Assembly: GCA_020427985.1 (NCBI GenBank)
Contig: JAGQNR010000003.1
Coordinates: 62,001-126,000, forward strand
Source of the DNA: Candidatus Saccharimonadota bacterium
GTDB taxonomy: Bacteria > Patescibacteriota > Saccharimonadia > Saccharimonadales > UBA4665
Length of the DNA: 64,000 nucleotides
Reading direction: 5' to 3'
The translations under genes were made by a program, and so were the position numbers. Each line of letters starts with the position of its first letter. The stretch's first letter is position 1. The notes beneath the pieces were generated by a model. That model saw nothing but the letters and a program-made list of their open reading frames with translations. It was not told where the DNA came from and searched no databases. Shown piece after piece: positions 8,791 through 18,944 of the stretch.

Positions 8791-10569
8791 TTAATCGCGC
8801 TTTAACATGACGGTGAAGGCTTCGGCAGGGATGTCGACTTTACCGAAGCGTTTCATGCGCTTCTTGCCTTTTGCTTGTTTGGCGAGGACTTTCTTTTTGC
8901 GTGATACGTCGCCGCCGTAGAGGCCAGTAGTTACATCTTTACGGTATGCACTGAGGTCTTCACGGGCAATAAACCGCCCGTTAATACCGGCCTGCAAGGC
9001 AACCTGAAAGTTTTGACGCGGTATAACCTCTTTGAGTTTTTCGACTGTTTCGCGTCCCAGGCGCTGCGCCTCGCTACGGTGCACCATAACACTCAGTGCT
9101 CCAACCACCTCACCAGCTACATAAAAATCTACTTTAACCAGGTCTTCGACTCGATAATCATCAAGCTCGTAGTTGAAGCTGCCGTAGCCACTGGTAATAC
9201 TTTTAAGTTGATCATAAAAATCGGTGAGAAGGTTGGCAAGTGGCGCTTCAAAGCTCACCATTGCACGTTCGTCGATGTAGCTAAGGTTTGTTTGTTGACC
9301 ACGCTTGTTGTTTATGAGCTGTATAACCGGTCCGACGTAATTTTGTGGCACGACAATCTCTCCTTTTATCCACGGCTCGCGAATTTCGGCAATTTTGGTA
9401 ACTTCTGGAAGGTCTGAGGCAGACTTGATGTCAACCTCGTCACCAGTTATTAGGCGGATTTGATAATCGGTACTTGGGTTGGTAACTACTAGCCCAAGAT
9501 TATACTCACGCTCGAGACGCTCGCGAATAATATCCATGTGCAGCAAGCCCAAAAAGCCAATCCGCACCCCAAATCCTAAGACAGGTGAGTTTTCTGGTGC
9601 AAACTGCAGGGCGCTATCACTTAAACTCAGTTTTTCGATGGCATCTTTAAGTTCTTGGTAATATTCGTTGCTTTCGGGGAAAAACCCGGCATACACAAAC
9701 GGCTGGACGTTACGATAGCCCGGCAGTGGTTCGGTGGCTGGGTTATTTGCAAGGGTAATAGTGTCACCTACCCGTGCTTCGCGGGTACTTTTAAGGTTCG
9801 TGACAATATAGCCAATCTCACCAGTTTGTAGCTCGATACCGGCAGTCATGTCGGGTTTGAGTGCGCCTACCTCAAGCGCAATGCCCTGTGCGCTTGTCGC
9901 CAGCATTTTAATGTGTGCATTTTTGGCAATGTGGCCGTCGATAACACGAACATATAGTATGACGCCGCGGTAGTCGTCGTAGTAGCTGTCAAATATGAGT
10001 GCCCGCGTTTTGAGCTCGCTAGATGGTTTTGGTGCGGGTATATCTGAGACAATACACTCTAATACTGACTCTACACCTTGGCCAGTCTTGGCAGATATCA
10101 TCAAAATGTCTTCTTGCTTGCAACCAAGCAAGCTAATTACTTCACGGCTTACCCGATCGACATCGGCAGCTGGCAAATCGATTTTATTGAGCACTGGTAT
10201 GATATGCAAATCTGCCGCCATGGCTAGATAGACATTGGCGAGCGTTTGGGCCTGAATGCCCTGACTAGCATCTACCACCAACAGTGCGCCCTCGCAGGCC
10301 TGCAGGCTGCGTGATACCTCATAACTAAAGTCGACGTGCCCCGGTGTATCGATGAGGTTTAATTCATAGCCCCTATATTCCATACGAACAGGCGCGAGCT
10401 TAATGGTAATACCTTTTTCACGCTCCAAGTCCATGCGGTCAAGCAACTGAGCCTTCATGTTGCGTTTTTCGACAGTACCAGTTATTTCAAGCAGTCTGTC
10501 GGCAAGCGTTGACTTGCCGTGGTCAATATGGGCGATAATACAAAAGTTGCGTATGTGAGATTGATTCAT
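8791..10569 (-). CDS. lepA: Elongation factor 4 (LepA)
   Basis: A ribosome back-translocase GTPase of 592 residues. G1 AHIDHGKST is at residues 13-21, followed by the EREKGITIK switch, G3 DTPGH and G4 NKID. The C-terminal domain specific to LepA is present (RLGRETVEKLKEVIPRQNFQVALQAGINGRFIAREDLSAYRKDV split across two helices). Length is typical. A TATACT hexamer lies 21 bp before the ATG, so this promoter gives a short leader rather than a leaderless mRNA. Confidence 0.97.
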   Translation of the reverse strand: MNQSHIRNFCIIAHIDHGKSTLADRLLEITGTVEKRNMKAQLLDRMDLEREKGITIKLAPVRMEYRGYELNLIDTPGHVDFSYEVSRSLQACEGALLVVDASQGIQAQTLANVYLAMAADLHIIPVLNKIDLPAADVDRVSREVISLLGCKQEDILMISAKTGQGVESVLECIVSDIPAPKPSSELKTRALIFDSYYDDYRGVILYVRVIDGHIAKNAHIKMLATSAQGIALEVGALKPDMTAGIELQTGEIGYIVTNLKSTREARVGDTITLANNPATEPLPGYRNVQPFVYAGFFPESNEYYQELKDAIEKLSLSDSALQFAPENSPVLGFGVRIGFLGLLHMDIIRERLEREYNLGLVVTNPSTDYQIRLITGDEVDIKSASDLPEVTKIAEIREPWIKGEIVVPQNYVGPVIQLINNKRGQQTNLSYIDERAMVSFEAPLANLLTDFYDQLKSITSGYGSFNYELDDYRVEDLVKVDFYVAGEVVGALSVMVHRSEAQRLGRETVEKLKEVIPRQNFQVALQAGINGRFIAREDLSAYRKDVTTGLYGGDVSRKKKVLAKQAKGKKRMKRFGKVDIPAEAFTVMLKRD

Positions 10570-10639
10570 AAAATTCCCGAGTTCCTATGCAGTATACCAG
10601 AAAAACAGAGGTGAGCCAGAAGAACAATTATGGGCCACG

Positions 10640-12241
10640 CTAGTACTCAACCTTTAACGGACGCAAAACGATGCGTTTTGTCCAGTTATAGAGCGACTTA
10701 ACTTCAGGTATGCCAAACAGTGCAGACATAACGAGGTGTGTTGTTAGTGTTACCCCTGCGATAGCCGAAAGTTTTAGTAGAAGTGTGGTACCTATATCGG
10801 CCGTCAGCAGTGGCCAGGTACGCACCGCTATAAAGCCCGAAACAAGGCTAAACCCAGTGACTGCTACGATCTTAAAAATATCGTTCCAGAACAATGCGTC
10901 AAACAATTTTCTGTCGCGTGAAACCATAATTACCCCCAAAATGAGTACCTCTATAGCGGCAACTATTGATTGAGCGATGGCAAGCCCGGCAACTCCGTAG
11001 CTAGACGGTCGTGAAAGTGAATACGCCAGCATAATGTTTAAAGCTATGACAAATACAGAAACAAACAGGGGTGTTTTGGTGTCTTTTTGGGCATAAAACC
11101 AGCGAGAAATAATTGCAAAAAGCGTTCTAAACAAAATTGCCACACACAAAGACCCAAAAATAATCGCAATATCACGTGAATTTCGCGTATAGATAAGCCG
11201 CGCCAAATAACCTCGAGCAAAAAAGCTTATCACGACAACGGGGAGTGTTATCCATATTATTAATCTCACTATTCGCAAAAACTCATGCCTAAACAAATCT
11301 GGTCTACCCTGACTAATGCGGGCGCTCAGTCGCGGATAAATGGCGGTTGAGATGGCGGTGCCAATAAGCAAAATTGGTGCCATGTGGAGCACATAAGCAC
11401 TGTTATAGTTGCCGACAGCTGTTGCACCACCGAGTCGCTGGTTAGAGGCGAGGTTAGTTTCGACAATATTTTGTACTTGGTCAAGCCCTTGATCGAGCGA
11501 GCGGGCTGGTAGCTGACGCAACATCGATGCAAAATCAGTAGTTTTTTGGATAACCGGGCGCCAGTGAAATCCTAAGCCATACGAGCCAATAAGTATAACA
11601 AGGAGCTGCAGTACTGCCCCAGCAACTGCACCAATTGCGAGGCCTACAATACCGATATTGTCTTTGAATAGGTAGATACTGGCTATAATTGCTAGGTTAT
11701 AAAACAACGGCGCAATGGCGTAGAAAAAGAACCGTCCAAACACTTGCTGAACGGCCGAGATAATGCCGGATATAGTAAAGAGCATTGGGTTGAGCGAGAG
11801 TATTCGTATCATCGTGGCAACATTGTGCAGTTGTTCGGGGGTAAAGCCATGAGCAACTTTGCGCGCCAAAAAATCGGCAAAAATAAACATCACTACCCCA
11901 ACCCCAAACAAGCAAATTCCAAGAAAATTGAGCAGGCTGCTCGATAGCTCCCAAACACCCTTTCGATCGCCTTTGGCAAGCCGGTCAGATAAGTATGGCA
12001 TGAATGCTACACCCAGTGCACCCGCAGCAATAGTAAAAAAGAAGAAGTCGGGCAACACAAAAGCGGCGAAATACACACCAAAGTTATCGGGCGAATTAGA
12101 CGGAAAAGCACCAAAGTTGGCATTTACCAGTTTGGTTCTAAAAAACCCAAGCACTTGAGCAACCATGGCAGTAGCCACTAACAGCACAGCGGCATTGCCA
12201 AACGAAATCCGTTTACGCGTACGAGGGATTTGAGTAAACAC
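10640..12241 (-). CDS. murJ: Lipid II flippase MurJ
   Basis: A 533-residue polytopic membrane protein of the MVF/MATE superfamily that flips lipid II for peptidoglycan synthesis. It starts with the cytosolic IPRTRKRISFGNAA segment and the first helix AVLLVATAMVAQVLGFFRTKLVNANFG split by the conserved FxR motif. About 14 hydrophobic segments follow. The start codon is GTG at 12241, with TATACT 10 bp upstream. It lies downstream of ftsH on the same strand. With murC and the LCP protein it supports a peptidoglycan wall. Confidence 0.9.
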   Translation of the reverse strand: MFTQIPRTRKRISFGNAAVLLVATAMVAQVLGFFRTKLVNANFGAFPSNSPDNFGVYFAAFVLPDFFFFTIAAGALGVAFMPYLSDRLAKGDRKGVWELSSSLLNFLGICLFGVGVVMFIFADFLARKVAHGFTPEQLHNVATMIRILSLNPMLFTISGIISAVQQVFGRFFFYAIAPLFYNLAIIASIYLFKDNIGIVGLAIGAVAGAVLQLLVILIGSYGLGFHWRPVIQKTTDFASMLRQLPARSLDQGLDQVQNIVETNLASNQRLGGATAVGNYNSAYVLHMAPILLIGTAISTAIYPRLSARISQGRPDLFRHEFLRIVRLIIWITLPVVVISFFARGYLARLIYTRNSRDIAIIFGSLCVAILFRTLFAIISRWFYAQKDTKTPLFVSVFVIALNIMLAYSLSRPSSYGVAGLAIAQSIVAAIEVLILGVIMVSRDRKLFDALFWNDIFKIVAVTGFSLVSGFIAVRTWPLLTADIGTTLLLKLSAIAGVTLTTHLVMSALFGIPEVKSLYNWTKRIVLRPLKVEY

Positions 12242-12416
12242 TATGGCCCTTAGTATACGCTAGTAAAGGCGTGATAACTACTGTTCAGACTATAGAATGT
12301 ATTGGCGTTGCGCGGTGGCTCAAACCCTATTTTTGGCGTAGCCACACTAAGTGAGCCTTTATGATCATAGCCTTGAGTAGCAAAACATACGACGAGCTTC
12401 ACGCCATACTGTATGG

Positions 12417-14282
12417 TTAATACAGCGCAGCAGTTTTGGGAAGGTGAGTGCCATCTAGCAGCTGTAGCACCTCTGCTGCTTCGACGGTTTCTTTTTCGAG
12501 CAATGCATCCTTGAGTTTTTCTAGCTGGGCAAGGTTAGCTTTAATGACTACTCGAGCGCGTTCAGCTGCTTCTGATATGAGCGACTCGACTTCTTGGTCA
12601 ATGACCTTAGCTGTTTCTTCAGAGTACTGGCGGTCGTGCATCATACGCTCCATCATCATGCCTTCCTCAGAATGGAATACTTGATCGCGTAGTTTTGTGC
12701 CCATACCCTGGTTAGCAACCATCTCACGTGCTAGCTCAGCGGCTTTCTGGAGGTCGTTGCCTGCACCCGTGGTCACACGGTCACGCCCATACTTTACCTC
12801 TTCGGCAATACGACCACCCAACATTCGTGCCAAAACATCTTTGTACTCTACGATGCTGTGGTAGCTCTTGTCTTCGGGGGGAATAAACCATGTTACGCCC
12901 CCTGTGCCGCCGCGCGGAATAATGGTTACTTTGTGTACGACATCGCTATCAGGCAACACATGGCCCACAATTGCATGACCAGCTTCGTGATAGGCGGTAA
13001 GTTCCTTTTCATGCTCATTCATAACTTTGCTTTTGCGTTCTGGCCCAATGGCAACACGTTCAAACGCTTCAGTAATATCTTCTTGGGTTATTTCGGCATG
13101 GTTGCGCCGTGCCGCAATTATCGCTGCCTCGTTGGCAATGTTGGCCAGGTCTGCACCAGACGATCCTGCAGTTTTAGCTGCCAATGCATCGATATCTACG
13201 TCTTTAGCAACTGGCTTCTTTTGAAAGTGAATACGCAGAATTGCCTCTCTGTCTGGTCTGTCGGGAAGGCCAATGCCTACACGACGGTCAAATCTGCCTG
13301 GTCGCAGCAGGGCTGGGTCAAGTACATCGGCACGGTTAGTTGCAGCCAAGACAATAACATTTTGTCCTTGTTCGAAGCCATCCATCTCAACAAGAATTTG
13401 GTTGAGTGTTTGCTCGCGTTCATCGTGGCCGCCGCCCATACCGCTGCCGCGGCGGCGTCCAACCGCGTCAATCTCGTCAACAAATATTATACACGGCGCG
13501 TTCTTTTTAGCTTTGGCAAATAGGTCACGGACTCGACTCGCACCGACCCCAACAAACATCTCCACGAACTCAGAACCCGAAATACTAAAGAATGGCACCC
13601 CCGCCTCCCCAGCGACTGCTCGAGCCAACATTGTTTTACCGGTTCCTGGAGGACCAACAAGTAGAACTCCTTTTGGAATTCGCGCACCAAGCTTGTCAAA
13701 TTTTTTAGGGAACTTTAAGAACTCAACGACTTCTTGTAAGTCCTGCTTCGCCTCGGCCTGGCCGGCAACGTCCGAAAAGACAACTTTGTCTTTTTCGTTT
13801 CCGTATAGGCGTGCCCGGCTCTTGCCAAAGCTAAGAGCTTGGTTTCCCTGGCCCTGAGCACTACGCATCATCCAAAACAGCAGACCACCAATCAGGATAA
13901 TGGGAAATAACGAAGTAAGCGCAAAGCCAAGAATATTTGAAGTAGTAGAGCTGGTTGGCTTAACCTCGACCTGCACCTTAGACGGGTTAAGACCACTCTC
14001 TTTAAGCGTTGCTTTTTCTTCTTGTCTCGACTTGATGGTTGGGTCTTTTTTACCCTTCTCGGTAATAATGAGTTCTTGGCCGTGAACTTCGATTTTACTG
14101 TATTTACCCTCGTTAGCAGCCTTAATGACTTCGCTAATTGGTTTTTCTTTAAGTTGTGATGGCTGTACAAAAAAACCAGCTACAAAGATTGCCGCAAAGA
14201 TAGCTAGTATCGCCCATCCCCAATTTTTATTGTTACGGCTTGGGGCGCCGTGCTTTGATGGTTTGGTCGGATTTGCATTCAT
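12417..14282 (-). CDS. ftsH: ATP-dependent zinc metalloprotease FtsH
   Basis: Membrane AAA+ protease, 621 residues. Two transmembrane helices (about 22-38 and 117-138) flank a small periplasmic-type domain. Walker A GPPGTGKT is at 210-217, Walker [12 protein letters not shown] follows, and [21 protein letters not shown] holds the SRH. The zinc motif HEAGH lies near residue 434. The C-terminus ends without the long tail of E. coli FtsH. TATACT ends 8 bp before the ATG, pointing to a leaderless or near-leaderless mRNA. Confidence 0.98.
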   Translation of the reverse strand: MNANPTKPSKHGAPSRNNKNWGWAILAIFAAIFVAGFFVQPSQLKEKPISEVIKAANEGKYSKIEVHGQELIITEKGKKDPTIKSRQEEKATLKESGLNPSKVQVEVKPTSSTTSNILGFALTSLFPIILIGGLLFWMMRSAQGQGNQALSFGKSRARLYGNEKDKVVFSDVAGQAEAKQDLQEVVEFLKFPKKFDKLGARIPKGVLLVGPPGTGKTMLARAVAGEAGVPFFSISGSEFVEMFVGVGASRVRDLFAKAKKNAPCIIFVDEIDAVGRRRGSGMGGGHDEREQTLNQILVEMDGFEQGQNVIVLAATNRADVLDPALLRPGRFDRRVGIGLPDRPDREAILRIHFQKKPVAKDVDIDALAAKTAGSSGADLANIANEAAIIAARRNHAEITQEDITEAFERVAIGPERKSKVMNEHEKELTAYHEAGHAIVGHVLPDSDVVHKVTIIPRGGTGGVTWFIPPEDKSYHSIVEYKDVLARMLGGRIAEEVKYGRDRVTTGAGNDLQKAAELAREMVANQGMGTKLRDQVFHSEEGMMMERMMHDRQYSEETAKVIDQEVESLISEAAERARVVIKANLAQLEKLKDALLEKETVEAAEVLQLLDGTHLPKTAALY

Positions 14283-14350
14283 GTTTTCCTAGTATACAAC
14301 AGATGTAGCCTTTGGTCACGCTGCATAGCAACCAAATACAAATTTAAAAG

Positions 14351-16315
14351 CTACTCGTCACGCATATCACGAATTGGATTCCGACGAATGTTAGTCAGCA
14401 GTGGCAAAAATGCACTCATAAGTGCCGATGCAATAATAACCGCTGTGATACCAAGTACCAGCGTCCCGTCTAGGCCGAACAAGATAAACTTTTTGTGAAC
14501 ATCCGCGGCATTATAGGCAAGCACTGCGGCAGTACTTATATCTTCTGAATACCTGCGGCTCAACCATGCCGCACCCATTGCCCCCAGTAGCAACGCCACC
14601 AGGGTAATACCAAAGCTCAAAAATATCGTATAAATAATATAAATATAGCCAATATCGCTGCGAGTTGCCCCAAGTGCACGGAATACGGCTGTTTCGCGGC
14701 GACTGTCGGCTACAATCTTGCCGACAACGCCCATCAGTACCAAACTGGTGAGTGCCATAACGACTACCGTAACGTACTTCATAACTCGCCAGGTGTTTTG
14801 GCGGAGATCTTCGATAGCGCTCGCGTTGCTTCCAAATGGCTTACTGTCAAAATATTTACCTTGCCCGGCACATTTGGCGACACGAGTGTCTGGTCTGTCG
14901 GGCTCCGTCATCATGTCTGACTTGGCGCTACAGCTTGTTTCACGCACAAACTTTCTCGCCGCAGCCAAAGTCTCAAACTCTGCATAATAGGCCCGTCCCA
15001 TTGGGGTGGAATCTTCAAATGTTGGGCTAATTTTACTGGCAACAGACTCAGCTGTTATTGCCCTACTGGGTGAGTACCAGCCATTGCCCAGACTTGACTG
15101 CAAAACAGAAGCCGCAATAGCGCGAACACTCATGCCGTATTCAAAGTTCATGTCTGGTACGAGTCCCACTATGCGCACATCCGTTATCGTTTGCTGCGGG
15201 TCGTCGTAGTTTTCGTATGTTTTTTTGAACATAAGCTCATTGTTGGCCTGCTGTTTCTCGCTAGCCGTACGAGTATCTTTAACTACTTTTACCTCACCGC
15301 AAGGTTCAGTTGGCACAGCATACTGCAGAGCTGGCACCACATAGTCTCGCTTGCCCTTGTTGGCAGACATTTCTCGCACTTGGTCACGAGCCAGTTGTAC
15401 TAGCTGGCTACTGGCTGGGTTACGATAACAAAGCTGCGCGGTTTTACCTGCAATGTCACTACGGATTTTTACCAAGTAATCAAGTCGTTCTTTAGCCGAA
15501 GCAGTCGATGGCAGCTTGTCTCTGCCTAGTATGGCTTCGGCGACACTTATGGGTGCAATGACCGGTACACTCCCATCTTTGCCGATCGCGAGGCTCTGCC
15601 CCGGCAGCACAAATGGGCGCAATAAATCCTCGTCAAAGTACGACCAGCCCGATGAAGCAAGGGTATCGAAGCCAGTCGGCCCCATCATTTCACCTTGTTT
15701 TTGGCTATCAGCATATATCTCTTTGCCGTTTTTAATAGGCTGCAGATACGTCTGTTGACCGCCCGTCATATACATACTGCCCGACATGATGTCGTAGTAA
15801 GTACTTTTATAAATATTTTTGGCAGCAGCAGCCTCAGCTAGCTTCTTAAAATCATCATAGCCTACGTGCTGTAAAGCGTTGTAGTGCTCTTTGGCTGCGG
15901 CCTGAACGATAGGCGAACTGAAGTTAGCCATAATGTCATTTTCCCCGCCAGGACCACCTTTCATAGTTGGTAGCGTTGAGTCAGTGTCAGCATCATACGC
16001 CAGCCCTAAACGCTTAGCGGCAGCCTTTTTTTCTGCTACTAGACTAACTGTCTTGACGCGCATTTGCTCCTTTAGGTCGGCATTGCTGAACATATACGAT
16101 GCGTCGACTATTGGCCGAGCCTGAACAATATAGCGGCTGCTAAGCCCTTCGTTACTAAAATCACGCAAACTCTGCACTATGCCAGCAAACACAAAAGCAA
16201 TTAGCGATATCCCAGCAAAAAGAAGTGCAACAATGCATATAACCACACCGGTTCTTACCGGTCTAACGCGCAATTTTGCAGCCGCCAGCCGCGTTGCATC
16301 TCTCAGATACATCAT
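14351..16315 (-). CDS. ABC transporter permease, MacB/FtsX type
   Basis: A 654-residue permease. One N-terminal transmembrane helix (about 20-45) is followed by a large extracytoplasmic domain of roughly 440 residues. Three C-terminal helices follow, with ETAVFRALGATRSDI between the first two; this is the coupling region shared by FtsX/MacB permeases. The final RRNPIRDMRDE is the typical end. The start overlaps the stop of the upstream ATPase by 4 bp. The unusually large outer domain suggests a dedicated substrate-handling role. Substrate unknown. Confidence 0.88.
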   Translation of the reverse strand: MMYLRDATRLAAAKLRVRPVRTGVVICIVALLFAGISLIAFVFAGIVQSLRDFSNEGLSSRYIVQARPIVDASYMFSNADLKEQMRVKTVSLVAEKKAAAKRLGLAYDADTDSTLPTMKGGPGGENDIMANFSSPIVQAAAKEHYNALQHVGYDDFKKLAEAAAAKNIYKSTYYDIMSGSMYMTGGQQTYLQPIKNGKEIYADSQKQGEMMGPTGFDTLASSGWSYFDEDLLRPFVLPGQSLAIGKDGSVPVIAPISVAEAILGRDKLPSTASAKERLDYLVKIRSDIAGKTAQLCYRNPASSQLVQLARDQVREMSANKGKRDYVVPALQYAVPTEPCGEVKVVKDTRTASEKQQANNELMFKKTYENYDDPQQTITDVRIVGLVPDMNFEYGMSVRAIAASVLQSSLGNGWYSPSRAITAESVASKISPTFEDSTPMGRAYYAEFETLAAARKFVRETSCSAKSDMMTEPDRPDTRVAKCAGQGKYFDSKPFGSNASAIEDLRQNTWRVMKYVTVVVMALTSLVLMGVVGKIVADSRRETAVFRALGATRSDIGYIYIIYTIFLSFGITLVALLLGAMGAAWLSRRYSEDISTAAVLAYNAADVHKKFILFGLDGTLVLGITAVIIASALMSAFLPLLTNIRRNPIRDMRDE

Positions 16316-17115
16316 GCAAGTATCCTCCCATCTTTCATTTGCACTGCCCGGTCGGCAATAGCTGCCAGTGCCATGTCGTGCGTTACTACGACGATGGTAG
16401 TGCCCTGTTCGGTGGAGATTTTCTTAAATAGTTCAAAGATTGCAACGGCGTTCTCGTGGTCAAGGTTACCGGTTGGCTCATCGGCCAGTAATATATCTGG
16501 CTCGTTTTGTAGCGCTCGTGCAATTGCTGCCCGCTGCATTTGACCTCCCGAAAGCTCCCTAGGAAAGTGCTGTAGCCTATCGCTAAGGCCCACTATTTCG
16601 GCAGTGGCCTTGCTTTTAGTCGCACGTCTGTCTCGTCTTGTGCGGGCAAACATAGCCGGCACTTCAACATTTGTTTGCAGCCGTAAAAAAGGCTGCAAAT
16701 AGAAAAACTGAAACACAAAACCAATTGTACGGTTGCGAAACCTCGATAGTTTTACATCACTCAGTTTGCGCAGATTTTGGCCGCGAACTTCTATATCGCC
16801 AGCAGAAGGCTGGTCGAGTCCGCCTATAAGATGCAGCAATGTACTTTTACCACTCCCACTCGTACCGGTAATAGCAATGAATTCCCCCTTATGAATAGCG
16901 AGGGTAACGTCTTGAATGGCGCTAACAGTTGCTTTGCCCATTTTGTACTGCTTTTGTAACCCCATCGTCCGAATGACGACTTCTTGGCTTTTTGGTTCGT
17001 ACTTTTTTTGTGAAACCGTATTAGCAGCGACCCGTTTTAACTCTGTTAGGGCAGCCCGAATATCCCCTCCGACTGCTTGGAGCAATTGTTTTGCATACAG
17101 CTGCTTGTCTTCCAC
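16312..17115 (-). CDS. ABC transporter ATP-binding protein (LolD/MacB class)
   Basis: A 267-residue nucleotide-binding subunit partnering the overlapping permease gene. Walker A GTSGSGKST, Q-loop VFQFFYLQPF, signature LSGGQMQRAAIARAL, Walker B DILLADEPTGNLD and the H-loop VVTHD are all present. A 50-residue N-terminal extension precedes the core and includes a helical stretch (KQLLQAVGGDIRAALTELK). Start is GTG 17115, preceded by GAAGGG and, further up, a TATACT hexamer, so this operon has a leader. Confidence 0.95.
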   Translation of the reverse strand: MEDKQLYAKQLLQAVGGDIRAALTELKRVAANTVSQKKYEPKSQEVVIRTMGLQKQYKMGKATVSAIQDVTLAIHKGEFIAITGTSGSGKSTLLHLIGGLDQPSAGDIEVRGQNLRKLSDVKLSRFRNRTIGFVFQFFYLQPFLRLQTNVEVPAMFARTRRDRRATKSKATAEIVGLSDRLQHFPRELSGGQMQRAAIARALQNEPDILLADEPTGNLDHENAVAIFELFKKISTEQGTTIVVVTHDMALAAIADRAVQMKDGRILA

Positions 17116-17186
17116 CGTTTACCCTTCGTTAGGCTTATGGTTTCAGTATAACTCCAATACCTTTCAGCGCAAGTAGCAAGCTTGCA

Positions 17187-18095
17187 TTAAAGGTCTCGGT
17201 TTCGTTGTAGCAGAATCTGATCACGCTGAATGTGTAGCGACCACCCACGCGCTACATCTGCCAAAGAATTGTTTTGTCCCTGTCGTATAGCCTCATCAAG
17301 CCGGACTATCATCGCACGCGATATTTCAACTTCAGTTTGGCTACGTAACCACTGTGCCAGTACCTCACGCGCAACAGATTCTGGCAGTGCTCGATACTGC
17401 TCGCGGTGCAGTGTAATTTCACTCGGTTGTGTTGTTAAGTAATCTTTTACCAGATGAGAAATTTTGGCGTTTAACTTAGAAGCTGTTTTTGACAGCTGCA
17501 AAAGAGAGGCCTTTTCGGCCTCGGAGAACTTTGTCAAAATTTGATGACGAACACGATTGCGAGCGTATTTTGGGCTTGCATTAGTCTGGTCTTCACGCCA
17601 GATTAAGTAATTTCTTTGTGCATAGTCCAAAAGGTCTTGTTTGCGATACTCAAGCAGCGGCCGTAGTAGGGTTTCGGATGACCTAAGCGAACTTAACCCC
17701 TTGCTACCGGTGCCCCGTTGCAAGTTAAAAACAATGGTTTCAAGTACGTCATCTTGGTGGTGGGCAGTAATGATGGCTTGAGCCCTGTACTGGGTCATGG
17801 CATCGCGCAAAAAACCGTACCGCGCCTGTCGAGCAGTGTTCTCGCTCACGTCTCCTAGCTTGCCGGCCGACGAAACAAACGCTAGACCTTTTTGGGCAGC
17901 AAGCCCGGCCACAAAACGTTCGTCTTCGGCTGAATCTGGCCGCATGCCATGGTCAAAATGCGCTACCACTAACTCGCGCCCTTCGAGCTGCACCAAGACA
18001 CTCAACAAGACCACCGAGTCTATTCCGCCGCTCACAGCCACAATATATTTTCCTGGAGCCACTCGTCGCCCGATGTTTATTGCCGTCAGTTTCAT
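17187..18095 (-). CDS. tilS: tRNA(Ile)-lysidine synthetase TilS (short form)
   Basis: Converts C34 of the CAU-anticodon tRNA-Ile2 to lysidine, changing decoding from AUG to AUA. The PP-loop SGGIDS is at residues 22-27 and is followed by VVAHFDHGMRPDSAEDE and TAHHQDDVLETIVFNLQRG, the usual catalytic regions. At 302 residues it lacks most of the C-terminal domain of E. coli TilS (432). Its likely substrate tRNA is encoded at 29326-29401. It shares a palindromic -10 box with the divergent rdgB gene, 9 bp from its ATG. Confidence 0.95.
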   Translation of the reverse strand: MKLTAINIGRRVAPGKYIVAVSGGIDSVVLLSVLVQLEGRELVVAHFDHGMRPDSAEDERFVAGLAAQKGLAFVSSAGKLGDVSENTARQARYGFLRDAMTQYRAQAIITAHHQDDVLETIVFNLQRGTGSKGLSSLRSSETLLRPLLEYRKQDLLDYAQRNYLIWREDQTNASPKYARNRVRHQILTKFSEAEKASLLQLSKTASKLNAKISHLVKDYLTTQPSEITLHREQYRALPESVAREVLAQWLRSQTEVEISRAMIVRLDEAIRQGQNNSLADVARGWSLHIQRDQILLQRNRDL

Positions 18096-18104
18096 GTCTG
18101 TTCT

Positions 18105-18112
18105 AGTATACT
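18105..18112. promoter_or_regulatory. Shared palindromic -10 box for tilS and rdgB
   Basis: AGTATACT is its own reverse complement, so it supplies TATACT on both strands. The rightward hexamer ends 6 bp before the rdgB ATG and the leftward one 9 bp before the tilS ATG. Only 23 bp separate the two start codons. Confidence 0.7.
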
Positions 18113-18118
18113 AATTTT

Positions 18119-18685
18119 ATGCAAATTGTTTTTGTAACGAGCAATCTGGCCAAATATAATCAAGCAAAGCTCGACTGTAGCCAGTTTGGCATAAAGATCG
18201 TACAGGATGCATCGCACGACTTTACCGAGATCCAGTCCGAATCAGGCGAAGAAATAGCTCGTCACAAAGCAACAGCCGCTTTTGAGTTGCTCCAAAAACC
18301 CCTCGTTATTAGCGATGACAGCTGGAACATACCCGGCTTAGGTGGGTTTCCTGGTGCTTATATGAAATCAATAAACCACTGGTTTACCCCTGAAGACTGG
18401 CTAAGGCTCACGGCTAGTCTCACCGACCGACGCATTATTTTACGGCAAGTTGTGGTCTATCAGGACACAGCAGGCCAGCAGGTCTTTATCAGGGAGCTGC
18501 CTGGGGTACTTATGAAAGAAATTCGGGGTAAGTCGCCTTATCCTCACAGTACTATAACCTCGCTAGACGGCGGCAAAACAACTACTGCCATGTGGCACGA
18601 ACGTGGCGAGAGCGCGGCGCAGGGCCTGGCAAGCCCCTGGCACGACTTTGCAGCGTGGTACACTAAAAATCATGTCAAAATCTAA
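18119..18685 (+). CDS. rdgB: Ham1/RdgB-type non-canonical purine NTP pyrophosphatase
   Basis: Hydrolyses ITP, dITP and XTP to monophosphates, keeping them out of nucleic acids. The N-terminal FVTSNLAKYNQAK is the family substrate loop, followed by the acidic FTEIQSESGEEIARHKA. The catalytic SDDSWNIPGLGGFPGAYMK is close to the classical DDSGLEVxALxGxPG but with W in place of G-L, so the specificity pocket may differ. Length 188. Predicted leaderless from TATACT 6 bp upstream. Confidence 0.88.
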   Translation: MQIVFVTSNLAKYNQAKLDCSQFGIKIVQDASHDFTEIQSESGEEIARHKATAAFELLQKPLVISDDSWNIPGLGGFPGAYMKSINHWFTPEDWLRLTASLTDRRIILRQVVVYQDTAGQQVFIRELPGVLMKEIRGKSPYPHSTITSLDGGKTTTAMWHERGESAAQGLASPWHDFAAWYTKNHVKI

Positions 18686-18944
18686 CTTATCCTCTATCGA
18701 AGCCCGCCTTGCGGCGCTCGAGGCACGTAACACGCGTGTCGAAGCAGATAAGGCCTGGGAAACAAGTTGGGCACGGCGTGGCCTCATTATGCTACTTACC
18801 TATATAGTGGTTGCATTGTACTTACGATTTGTTGTCCACATAAGCGCATGGATAAATGCACTCGTGCCAGTACTGGGGTTTGTGTTGTCTACTTTAACGC
18901 TTTCAGCTGCTAAAAAACTCTGGACAAAAAAACATCAGCCATGA
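18672..18944 (+). CDS. Small two-helix membrane protein
   Basis: A 90-residue protein starting at ATG 18672, inside the last codons of rdgB, so it is translationally coupled. It opens with a short coiled-coil helix (IEARLAALEARN), then has two hydrophobic segments (about 37-55 and 60-80) and a basic tail. I recognise no characterised family. The long upstream extension in the same frame overlaps rdgB and is not likely to be translated. It overlaps the next gene by 4 bp. Confidence 0.75.
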   Translation: MSKSNLSSIEARLAALEARNTRVEADKAWETSWARRGLIMLLTYIVVALYLRFVVHISAWINALVPVLGFVLSTLTLSAAKKLWTKKHQP

